Of a stretch of DNA of 7,758 nt, positions 1 to 5,967 are shown piece after piece; positions within the stretch are counted from its first letter, which is position 1; the number at the start of each line of letters is the position of its first letter. The notes under the pieces were generated by a model. The model worked only from the letters and a program-made list of their open reading frames with translations, had not been told where the DNA came from and searched no databases. The translations under genes were made by a program, and so were the position numbers. This stretch comes from Cytophagales bacterium (GTDB taxonomy: Bacteria > Bacteroidota > Bacteroidia > Cytophagales > UBA9547), in assembly GCA_003476475.1 (NCBI GenBank), contig DMUD01000291.1:561-8318 (forward strand), given 5' to 3'.

Positions 1-152
1 CCAATGGTAATGGCATGCCCCATACCCGATTGTGGACTATCGGGTGCCACCACTATCACCTCTCCTATCTTTTTACTTATTTCGACAAGTTCTTTTATGC
101 CACGAGAAGTAATGCCATCGTCGTTTGTAACTAGAATCAAAGGTCTTTTCAT
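1..152 (-). CDS. surE: 5'/3'-nucleotidase SurE, N-terminal part (runs off the left edge)
   Basis: Only the first 50 codons are visible, starting at the ATG at 152-150. SurE is a metal-dependent phosphatase that removes phosphate from nucleoside 5'- and 3'-monophosphates, normally in the cytoplasm. The peptide opens with a short beta strand followed by TNDDGI, the family's signature, with metal ligands Asp11 and Asp12. Further on is APDSPQSGMGHAIT, in which Ser42 matches the third conserved metal-binding position. The spacing between Asp11 and Ser42 is as in the family. The start lies only 4 bases after the stop codon of the TPR gene, so the two are probably co-transcribed and perhaps translationally coupled. 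The conserved Asn ligand and the remaining roughly 200 residues are outside the window. The identification is firm; intactness cannot be judged. Confidence 0.93.
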   Translation of the reverse strand, partial: MKRPLILVTNDDGITSRGIKELVEISKKIGEVIVVAPDSPQSGMGHAITI

Positions 153-156
153 CTTT

Positions 157-1749
157 TTATTTTTTACCTTGGTTCAATAGTAGTAAGGCATCTTTCGCTT
201 GCTTGTTTTCTGGGTCAATCAAAAGCAATTTTTTCCAATTTTCTCCTGCTTTGACATTGTCTTTGGCCACAAGCTGGTAATAAGCACCCAAATAACTGTG
301 GGATTTCATCAAATCAGATTTGTATTTAGTAGTCTCCGAACCAAACAATTCCACCACTTTTTCAAAATAAGGTTTCGCCAATCCATTTTTTGAATCCGGG
401 TCCAATGCCGATTTAGTGTTGGCCTTCCAGGTGTAGCCGTAAGGATATTTTGGATAATTGGCAATAATGGTTCCAAATGTGGTATCTGCATCTGCGTAGC
501 GTTTCTCGAAATAATAGGCTCGCCCCAAATTGTATAAATCGTTAAAACGAGGTTTGAATTTCTTGCTCGCCTTTTCGTAATAATAAATAGTAAGGGAGTA
601 ATCCTTCAATTTGGTATTCGAAATTTCGGCCATCTCTAGCAATAATTCATAGTTGGATGTACTGTCCATAGCAAATGCTTTCGACAAATTCTTGATTCCA
701 TCGGCTGCTTTACCTGTTTTCACTAGAGCTCTGCCATAGTAAAGAAAGTCGGAAGGAATGTATTTGGAACTATCCGTTTGCTTGAAAAAAAGTTCAAGAT
801 TAGAAACAGAAGAAAGTGAATCGCCCAATTCATAATCTGAATAGCCCAACAATCGGTATCCTATTTTATTGGAAAATCCTTTTGCAAAAAGCTGATTGAT
901 AAGTGCTTTCGAGTCTTTGTAATCTTGCGTCATAAAAAGAAAAGAAGCATAGCGAAATTTAGTATCGTCGTCATTATCCGATAACTTCATGTATTTCTCA
1001 TAGCTCTCAAGTGCCAAAGGATACTTACGCATCTTGGCATACAACTCGCCTTTTTCACGGAAAGCAGGCGAGTAGTCGGGATTTACTTCAATGCCCTTGT
1101 CGTAAAACCGTAAAGCCTCTTCAAAATTTCGGGTACGCAAATACAATTTTCCTTCCTTTATGTAGGCTTTAGCCAATTTAGGATTCAAACGCGAAGCTTC
1201 GTGGTAATCTTCCACCGCTTTCGAGCCATCTTGTTTCAACACATAGGCGTCGCCCCTAAGAATAAAGTATTCGGGCATTGTGTTGTTTAGATAAATGGCT
1301 CTATCTAGCAGGGTAAGCACATTAGTCAACTCTTTCATGTCCTTTGCTTCCAAATATACTTCTGCAATACAAGCCAACACTTCTGCATTTTTGTTTTTTG
1401 AAATGGCAATTGCTTGGTCGAATTGGCTTTTTGCAGCCATTTTATCTCCTTTTAGATAATGTGTAGCGCCCAATCCTACCTGTCCTAGGGCAAACTTGGT
1501 ATCGGCAGAAACCGATTTGTTAAAATAGAAAAAGGCAGAGTCGGTATTTTCGAGTTGCAAATAGACTTTTCCTAAATAGTAAAGGGGTTCGGATGCGGTT
1601 GGACTTGCTTTCATAAGCGAAAACAAGGCATTTTTTGCACGGGTGTATTGTTCGTTGTCTATGTATTTAACGGCATCGGCCAAAGTGGCCGAAAATGTAG
1701 CATTACCCCATAAAACCAACAAAATCAAAAGGAAGTGTACTTTTTTCAT
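157..1749 (-). CDS. Exported tetratricopeptide-repeat (TPR) protein
   Basis: This 530-residue protein begins with a Sec-type signal peptide: MKK, a hydrophobic core at about residues 5-15, and a likely cleavage near ATFSA (residues 17-21). It should therefore act in the periplasm or at the envelope. The rest is almost entirely helical TPR. Clear repeats lie near residues 54-87, 158-190, 192-225 and 226-259, and weaker ones near 88-124, 335-368, 405-438 and 485-517. They show the usual W/Y-LG-Y-A-A-P pattern, for example YYLGKVYLQLENTDSA and AFREKGELYAKMRKYPLALE. No catalytic domain is visible, so a scaffolding or protein-binding role is inferred. It lies 61 bases after the PstS-like gene and 4 bases before surE. 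The ATG at 1749 is preceded by an A-rich stretch typical of Bacteroidota. The partner is unknown; the gene order suggests a link to the Ton complex or the lipoprotein. Confidence 0.9.
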   Translation of the reverse strand: MKKVHFLLILLVLWGNATFSATLADAVKYIDNEQYTRAKNALFSLMKASPTASEPLYYLGKVYLQLENTDSAFFYFNKSVSADTKFALGQVGLGATHYLKGDKMAAKSQFDQAIAISKNKNAEVLACIAEVYLEAKDMKELTNVLTLLDRAIYLNNTMPEYFILRGDAYVLKQDGSKAVEDYHEASRLNPKLAKAYIKEGKLYLRTRNFEEALRFYDKGIEVNPDYSPAFREKGELYAKMRKYPLALESYEKYMKLSDNDDDTKFRYASFLFMTQDYKDSKALINQLFAKGFSNKIGYRLLGYSDYELGDSLSSVSNLELFFKQTDSSKYIPSDFLYYGRALVKTGKAADGIKNLSKAFAMDSTSNYELLLEMAEISNTKLKDYSLTIYYYEKASKKFKPRFNDLYNLGRAYYFEKRYADADTTFGTIIANYPKYPYGYTWKANTKSALDPDSKNGLAKPYFEKVVELFGSETTKYKSDLMKSHSYLGAYYQLVAKDNVKAGENWKKLLLIDPENKQAKDALLLLNQGKK

Positions 1750-1768
1750 TTTTCTAATTTTGAAATAC

Positions 1769-1776
1769 CAAATTTA
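1769..1776 (-). promoter_or_regulatory. Possible -7 element (TAAATTTG) ahead of the TPR gene
   Basis: Read on the minus strand, the gap between the PstS-like gene and the TPR gene contains TAAATTTG. This is an exact match to the Bacteroidota sigma-ABfr -7 consensus TAnnTTTG, and it lies 19 bases upstream of the ATG. The partner -33 TTG is not found at the usual spacing (the nearest TTG triplets are too close), so this may be chance in AT-rich DNA. If real, it would be an internal promoter giving TPR-surE transcripts independent of the ton genes. Confidence 0.27.
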
Positions 1777-1810
1777 ACAAACAAATGGGTTGTAAACTGA
1801 AATCATTTAT

Positions 1811-2698
1811 TCAAGGCCGTTTTTTAGATAAAACTACCTCACGTCCGGGCATTCTAGCAGGAAGTAAACCTGCCTTCAAAACTACTCTTTGTCCTTTTTC
1901 ACCCAATAAAAAAGCCGCAAACCCATTGGCCAAACCCATTTTTGACTCGCGCGATATCAGGTAAATTTTTCTTTTAAGAGGATACAAACTGTCGGCAAGT
2001 TCAGACTGAAAAGGCAAATAAGGAGTTGACTTAAGAGTTGAAGAAACTTTTACTAATCGTAGTTTTTCAAAAATCGCCTTCGTTTTGGGGCTTTCAAAAT
2101 CACTCAGCCAGGCTCCTCCTACAACACCAATTGTTTTTTCCTTGCCCGATACAATTTCTGTAACTTCTGACAATGAACCACTTGCATAAATATTTTTCAA
2201 AGAATCTTTTCCCAGTCCTAATTGATTCACTAGCGACTGCAAAGAAGCACCTGCGCTTTGGTCAACAATTACAGAATAGCCTGTAATGCCCCCCAGCAAA
2301 ATGGATTTCAATTTTGGAAGACTAATGCAGCTGTCTTTACTGAGGTGATTTACCAAAATCATCAGACCATCGTTGGCAAACTCGTAGGTTTTAGGATATA
2401 CCTTTCGGCTATGCAAATACATCAACTCCTCATTATTCAACATACGGGAACTGTATATCACTTTTACCGAATCCTTTAAAAAAAGTGCATGCGATGTCTC
2501 TTGGGGCAGCACAGTATCCAATACTGTGGCGTTTTTGTACAAATACTGAAAAATGGCTGTTTCTTGATTGGCAATAGGCAAATAAGATTCGTCGTAAGCA
2601 ATTCTCAAGATACCGCTCGTGGCTGTTTCGGGCATATGTTTTCCATCTTGACTGCAACTTGCCAGCAAAAGCAGGAAAGGAATTAAATACTTAGTCAT
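1811..2698 (-). CDS. PstS-like substrate-binding lipoprotein
   Basis: The 295-residue protein starts with a short hydrophobic signal ending in the lipobox LASC, so Cys15 should be lipidated. The residues after it (SQDGK) are not strongly acidic, which does not favour a typical Bacteroidota surface-export signal and fits a periplasm-facing anchor. The rest follows the periplasmic binding protein fold of the phosphate-binding PstS group: YSSRMLNNEE (82-91), NDGLMILVN (109-117), a lysine-leucine helix followed by LLGGITGYS (134-142), IGVVGGAWL (190-198) and YPLKRKIYLISRES (239-252). The usual RD-x-SGT phosphate loop appears as VDQSAGASL (145-153), so the ligand need not be phosphate. No pstCAB transporter genes are next to it. 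Its ATG overlaps the end of the 66-residue gene by 8 bases. The fold call is good; the ligand is unknown. Confidence 0.82.
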   Translation of the reverse strand: MTKYLIPFLLLLASCSQDGKHMPETATSGILRIAYDESYLPIANQETAIFQYLYKNATVLDTVLPQETSHALFLKDSVKVIYSSRMLNNEELMYLHSRKVYPKTYEFANDGLMILVNHLSKDSCISLPKLKSILLGGITGYSVIVDQSAGASLQSLVNQLGLGKDSLKNIYASGSLSEVTEIVSGKEKTIGVVGGAWLSDFESPKTKAIFEKLRLVKVSSTLKSTPYLPFQSELADSLYPLKRKIYLISRESKMGLANGFAAFLLGEKGQRVVLKAGLLPARMPGREVVLSKKRP

Positions 2699-2891
2699 TT
2701 TTGTTCTTTACCAACAACTGGTAAAAACGATACACTCTGAAACCTCCGTAACCCACAAGCAACAATCCTACAAAAATGTTATACGGAAAATGAATTACTT
2801 TTTGTACTTCACTAGATAAGGTTATGTAAACGCCAAAATACAAGTAGAGAAGCGACATCAAAGCCGAAAAGTATAGCAATATTTTAGGCAT
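2691..2891 (-). CDS. Small two-helix membrane protein of unknown function
   Basis: This 66-residue protein has two predicted transmembrane helices, about residues 5-25 and 36-56. They are joined by a short polar loop (SSEVQKVIHFP), and a basic tail RVYRFYQLLVKNKND follows. By the positive-inside rule both ends should be cytoplasmic, with the loop in the periplasm. I do not recognise a named family. Its reality is supported by position: it sits 38 bases after tonB, and its TAA overlaps the ATG of the lipoprotein gene in the 8-base sequence ATGACTAA, an arrangement typical of translational coupling. The composition is that of an integral membrane protein rather than an antisense shadow. A role as an accessory subunit or assembly factor of the Ton motor or of the lipoprotein is inferred only from gene order. 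Confidence 0.78.
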   Translation of the reverse strand: MPKILLYFSALMSLLYLYFGVYITLSSEVQKVIHFPYNIFVGLLLVGYGGFRVYRFYQLLVKNKND

Positions 2892-2929
2892 TTAGGATTA
2901 GTTGAGGGTTGCGCAAAGAGCAGTTTAGT

Positions 2930-3733
2930 TTAGCCTAGTTTAAATACAATAGGAATGCTAGTTTTTAACTTCACGGGTCTTCCATTTACCCTAGCTGGCT
3001 CCCATCTGGGCATTTTTTTCATTACACTAACGGCCGCTTCGTCGCAACCATAGCCAATGCCTCGTTTTACAATAAAATTGCTCAGATTTCCTTGCGCATC
3101 TACGATAAACTCCACATATACTTTTCCTTCTATACCCATATTCAAGGCTTCTTTAGGGTACACAATATTCTTTTGAATGAATAGCATCATCTCTTTGTAG
3201 CCACCAGCAAATGAAGGCATTTGTTCGGCATAAAGCAGTACTTCTTCTTCTTTGGGCTCTTCAATTGCAACAGGTGCACTTTCTTCAACTACAATGGCTG
3301 TCTCATCGCCCTTTTCCCCTTCTTCAGATTTGTTTGAGATTACGGCCTCTTTCACCTCTTCGATAGTGGGTGGTGGTTCATTTACCAATTCATCTTTTTT
3401 GACTTCTGGTGGTAAGAATTTAATCGTTTCTACCTTGGGCAATTCAATTTTGGGTGGTGGTGGTGGCGGAGGTTCATTGGGGTTTTCGGGCGGGGGTGGC
3501 AGTTTTGCCAAATCCACCTCAATCATTTCTTCTCTCTGAAATGGTTTTTCAGGAAACAACCACTTGTAAATGCCAGGACCAGCTATTGAAAGAAACGCAA
3601 ATATAACTGCAATAATGAGCGCACGCAATATGTAGCCATCGTACTCTTCACGCAACTCATAAGCACCATATTCTTTGTTCCTTTTCTCAAAGATGATGTC
3701 TTTCCAAGACTTTTTAAATAATGCGTAACCCAT
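2930..3733 (-). CDS. tonB: Energy transducer TonB
   Basis: TonB spans the periplasm and passes energy from the ExbB-ExbD motor to TonB-dependent outer-membrane transporters. The 267 residues divide clearly. A cytoplasmic N-terminus with EKRNKEYGAYELREEYDGY (16-34) is the motif seen in many Bacteroidota TonBs. One membrane helix covers about residues 36-57. A proline-rich linker follows, with LPPPP (78-82) and seven prolines in a row (88-94), then an acidic stretch (about 112-165). The C-terminal TonB domain (about 172-267) shows YPKEALNMGIEGKVYVEFIVD, GCDEAA (229-234) and MPRWEPARVNGRPV. The first 35 residues before the helix are longer than in enterobacterial TonB. The ATG lies 6 bases after the second exbD stop codon, so co-translation with the motor genes is likely. 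Confidence 0.95.
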   Translation of the reverse strand: MGYALFKKSWKDIIFEKRNKEYGAYELREEYDGYILRALIIAVIFAFLSIAGPGIYKWLFPEKPFQREEMIEVDLAKLPPPPENPNEPPPPPPPKIELPKVETIKFLPPEVKKDELVNEPPPTIEEVKEAVISNKSEEGEKGDETAIVVEESAPVAIEEPKEEEVLLYAEQMPSFAGGYKEMMLFIQKNIVYPKEALNMGIEGKVYVEFIVDAQGNLSNFIVKRGIGYGCDEAAVSVMKKMPRWEPARVNGRPVKLKTSIPIVFKLG

Positions 3734-3739
3734 CTTTCG

Positions 3740-4273
3740 CTATTTTGATGCTTTGTACTTTGCTACTAATTCTTTTTCCAAAGGCAATACATCTACAATG
3801 GCATAACGCTGCGATTGGGTTATGTTCATTTCATCCAACACATCTACCGTGTTTTTGTATTTCGAGTTGTCCATGGGTTTGATGATGATGACAATTTTAT
3901 TTTTACCGTTTGCATCTTTGCCCACTTGTGCGGTTTTATCCATAATAAGCTTGCGCAAACCATCGGAAGAATAATCAGTTTGTTCCAGTTTGGCTTCTTC
4001 GGGTATTCCTTTGTACCACAATATCTTATCCTCATCGGCCAAAAGCAAGGTAAGAGATTCAGAAGCCTTGGCTTCACTTTTTTCGTTGGTTTCGGTTTTG
4101 TCGGGCATGTTCAGCTGCATAGTTTGTGGCTTGCTGAACGTGGTAGTTAACATAAAGAAGGTAATCAAAAGAAAGGCCAAATCCACCATTGGGGTCATGT
4201 CCACACTAGGTGAATGTTTTTTTCCCTTACCTCCATTTTTTCCCTTACCTCCCGATTCTTCTATTTGTGCCAT
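3740..4273 (-). CDS. exbD: ExbD/TolR-family proton-channel subunit, second copy
   Basis: ExbD works inside the ExbB pentamer as the proton-carrying part of the Ton motor. The protein is 177 residues: a Gly/Lys-rich cytoplasmic N-terminus, one membrane helix (about 30-48), and a periplasmic domain. The helix entry VDMTPMVDLAFLLITFF keeps the classical TPM-x-D motif, with Asp31 as the essential protonatable residue (Asp25 in E. coli ExbD). The C-terminal half contains KNKIVIIIKPMDNSKYKNTVDVLDEM, matching the family's ligand-independent periplasmic fold. Residues 9-20 are two copies of GGKGK(N/K), produced by an 18-base tandem repeat. It lies 21 bases after the first exbD and 6 bases before tonB. 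Tol-Pal membership (TolR) is less likely given the adjacent tonB. Confidence 0.93.
   Translation of the reverse strand: MAQIEESGGKGKNGGKGKKHSPSVDMTPMVDLAFLLITFFMLTTTFSKPQTMQLNMPDKTETNEKSEAKASESLTLLLADEDKILWYKGIPEEAKLEQTDYSSDGLRKLIMDKTAQVGKDANGKNKIVIIIKPMDNSKYKNTVDVLDEMNITQSQRYAIVDVLPLEKELVAKYKASK
4218..4252 (-). repeat. 18-bp in-frame tandem repeat near the 5' end of the second exbD
   Basis: On the plus strand the sequence TTTTTTCCCTTACCTCC occurs at 4218-4234 and again at 4236-4252, identical over 17 bases with a period of 18. As coding sequence it gives GGKGKN followed by GGKGKK in the cytoplasmic tail of ExbD. Because the period is six codons, gain or loss of a unit would keep the reading frame. 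Confidence 0.85.
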
Positions 4274-4294
4274 TTTACAGAGTTAGTGTTCAAT

Positions 4295-4894
4295 CTATTT
4301 GGTGCCTGCTTCCAAGCCAGTGACAAGATTGAATCGGTTAATATTTTGTGCTTGTAAAGTACCAATCACGTTTTTCATGATCTCGTAATTTGAACTTCTA
4401 TCACCTTTTATTGCTATTCGGGCACTAGGATTGGTCATACGAGCAAATGCCAGCCAATCGTATAACTCGTTACGAACAGTATCGGCAGGTATTCCTTGTT
4501 GTTTGATACTTTTTCGCTCAAATGGCTCTTTATCTAAGTAAGATTTCAAACCAGCAATTGGCATTCCAACTGTAGAAAGCAAAGAAAATTCATGCTTTTG
4601 TTTGTCACTAAATTTTACACCATACTTCTCCGAAATTCTGTCCAATATTTCCAACCTATTAGGTTGACCATCAATACCAAAATACACTTTACCTTCTGGT
4701 GACACCTGGATGAGGATAATATCGCGGTCGGGTAACTGAAATTTAGAGGTAGAAGTAGGCGTATCTACCGTAAGTGGTTCGTCAGGTTTGAAAGAGGTAG
4801 TAAGTATGAAAAAGGTAAGCAATAGGAATCCGACATCGCACATGGCGGTCATGTCCATTTTTACACTTTTACGGGGTACTTTAACTTTCGCCAT
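4295..4894 (-). CDS. exbD: ExbD/TolR-family proton-channel subunit, first copy
   Basis: This 199-residue protein is the first of two adjacent ExbD-type subunits, 75 bases after exbB. After a short basic N-terminus (KVKVPRKSVK) comes one membrane helix, about residues 17-35, entered through MDMTAMCDVGFLLLTFF. Asp20 occupies the conserved protonatable position, but the usual Pro of the TPM motif is Ala here. The periplasmic part is larger than in E. coli ExbD (about 141 residues in total), with an added stretch at about 78-150 that includes FERKSIKQQGIPADTVRNELYDWL. The end, ARIAIKGDRSSNYEIMKNVIGTLQAQNI, matches the family's last strand-helix unit. It is probably a specialised partner of the second ExbD rather than a recent duplicate, since the two differ through most of their length. 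The ATG at 4894 follows an A/T-rich leader without a Shine-Dalgarno site. Confidence 0.92.
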   Translation of the reverse strand: MAKVKVPRKSVKMDMTAMCDVGFLLLTFFILTTSFKPDEPLTVDTPTSTSKFQLPDRDIILIQVSPEGKVYFGIDGQPNRLEILDRISEKYGVKFSDKQKHEFSLLSTVGMPIAGLKSYLDKEPFERKSIKQQGIPADTVRNELYDWLAFARMTNPSARIAIKGDRSSNYEIMKNVIGTLQAQNINRFNLVTGLEAGTK

Positions 4895-4969
4895 CTTGAT
4901 AAAATTGAGTTGAAAAAGAAAACCGATGGATTTTAATGCAAATCGAAGGTCTCCTTGCCTTTGACGAAA

Positions 4970-5761
4970 TTACTTCTGAGTAGCCGAGAACGTTTGGGTA
5001 ATCGACATGCCTGCCTCATCTATACTGTAGGTGAGCGTATCGATTTTACTGGTAAAGAAATTGTAAGCTATAATCGACACTGCCGATGTTCCAATACCTA
5101 TAGCAGTATTGATAAGTGCCTCCGAAATACCGGTAGCCAACGCAGAAGAATCTGGTGCACCTGCTTGTGCCATAGCGGCAAAAGCCCTAATCATACCCAA
5201 TACTGTACCCAATAGCGCAACCAAAGTGGCTACTGATGCCAGAGTAGATAGAATGGTGAGATTTTTTTCAAGCGATGGCATTTCTAATGAAGTCGCTTCT
5301 TCAACTGTTTTTTGGATTGAAGCTATTTTTTGTTCTTTGTCCAATTTTTGATCAGACTTCATTTGTACATATTTCTCCAAAGTTGCTTTCACCACGTTAC
5401 CTACCGATCCTTTTTGCTCGTCACAAGCGGCAATTGCTTGTTGTGTATTATTTTCAGACAATAAAGATTGGATGTTTCTCACAAAAACTTCTACTGCCCC
5501 TGTACCGGTTGCCTTATTGATGGTCAAAAAACGTTCGATAGAAACGGTAATCACAATTAAGAGAAAAGACATCAGTATAGGCACAATAAAACCTCCTTTG
5601 TATACTATTCCCAAATAATTTCCAGGAAGTGGATGGCCATCTGCATCAAAGTTGGTCGATGATCCCATCACTAAATAAAACAGTAAATGAGCCACCACAA
5701 GGCAAACTAAAATAACCAATCCTGCAAAAGCCGACTTTAAAGAAGATTCTTTATTTTCCAT
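4970..5761 (-). CDS. exbB: ExbB/TolQ/MotA-family proton-channel protein
   Basis: ExbB forms the inner-membrane pentamer of the Ton motor. I start it at the ATG at 5761, giving 263 residues. The frame stays open to a GTG at 5818, but the added 19 residues are Lys/His-rich and unlike the family, and the ATG has the A-rich leader seen at neighbouring genes. Membrane helices lie at about 11-32, 57-77, 168-192 and 211-235; three is the number in E. coli ExbB, so the first is extra. A cytoplasmic helical domain (about 78-165) separates the second and third. The MotA/TolQ/ExbB core is clear: VALLGTVLGMIRAF with Thr186, and INTAIGIGTS with Thr219, matching the pore-lining threonines of the family. 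It heads the likely ton operon, 206 bases after htpG. Confidence 0.93.
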   Translation of the reverse strand: MENKESSLKSAFAGLVILVCLVVAHLLFYLVMGSSTNFDADGHPLPGNYLGIVYKGGFIVPILMSFLLIVITVSIERFLTINKATGTGAVEVFVRNIQSLLSENNTQQAIAACDEQKGSVGNVVKATLEKYVQMKSDQKLDKEQKIASIQKTVEEATSLEMPSLEKNLTILSTLASVATLVALLGTVLGMIRAFAAMAQAGAPDSSALATGISEALINTAIGIGTSAVSIIAYNFFTSKIDTLTYSIDEAGMSITQTFSATQK

Positions 5762-5826
5762 TTTATTTAAGTATTTGTGTTTATGCTTTTTAAAAAGAGT
5801 TGCAATATAATCACTCACATTTACTC

Positions 5827-5847
5827 CAAGGTTAATAATATGTTAAC
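5827..5847 (-). promoter_or_regulatory. Inverted repeat and weak -7-like box ahead of exbB
   Basis: The gap before exbB contains GTTAA (5831-5835) and TTAAC (5843-5847), an inverted repeat with a 7-base spacer. It overlaps TAACCTTG (minus strand, 5834-5827), which matches the Bacteroidota -7 consensus TAnnTTTG at five of six fixed positions. No -33 TTG is seen at the proper distance. A promoter is expected in this gap because it is the only sizeable one before the operon, but this exact site is a guess. Confidence 0.22.
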
Positions 5848-5914
5848 TTTTGGATGATTTTTTCATGAGATTGTAGAAAAGACGTTTAATGTTCTACTTC
5901 TAGTCCATTATGTA

Positions 5915-5944
5915 CAGAAGACAGACCACACAGCCTGCCTTCTG
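5915..5944 (-). terminator. Hairpin downstream of htpG, possible terminator
   Basis: On the minus strand CAGAAGGCAG pairs with CTGTCTTCTG over 10 bp (one G-T pair) around a 10-base loop, starting 24 bases after the htpG stop codon. It is the strongest hairpin I found between genes. No run of T follows it, so it is not a textbook intrinsic terminator; it may instead be a transcript-end or processing structure. The remainder of the 206-base gap holds only the weak repeat and promoter-like box described separately, and no open reading frame of note. Confidence 0.45.
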
Positions 5945-5967
5945 AATGTTCTAATTGATTTACTTAA

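Noticed and set aside
3252..3539. Plus-strand open frame of 95 codons rich in Gly and Ser
   Set aside because: It is the antisense of the proline-rich, acidic part of tonB; its Gly runs mirror the Pro codons, and there is no independent support.
3815..4150. Plus-strand open frame of 111 codons
   Set aside because: It lies wholly antisense to the second exbD, which has strong family motifs; the peptide resembles nothing recognisable.
4895..4969. Promoter or terminator between exbB and the first exbD
   Set aside because: A 4-bp stem (AAGG/CCTT) and a box with a mismatch (TCGATTTG) are present, but the stem is too short and there is no -33 partner.
3740..5761. TolQ-TolR (Tol-Pal) or flagellar MotA-type motor instead of a Ton motor
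   Set aside because: A complete tonB follows 6 bases after the second exbD, and no tolA, tolB, pal or MotB-like peptidoglycan-binding domain is seen in the window.
5762..5818. N-terminal extension of exbB from a GTG at 5818
   Set aside because: The 19 added residues are Lys/His-rich, not family-like, and need a GTG start, while the ATG at 5761 has a typical A-rich leader.
5873..5897. Hairpin GTAGAA/TTCTAC in the htpG-exbB gap
   Set aside because: It is only a 6-bp AT-rich stem with a 13-base loop, expected by chance in such DNA.
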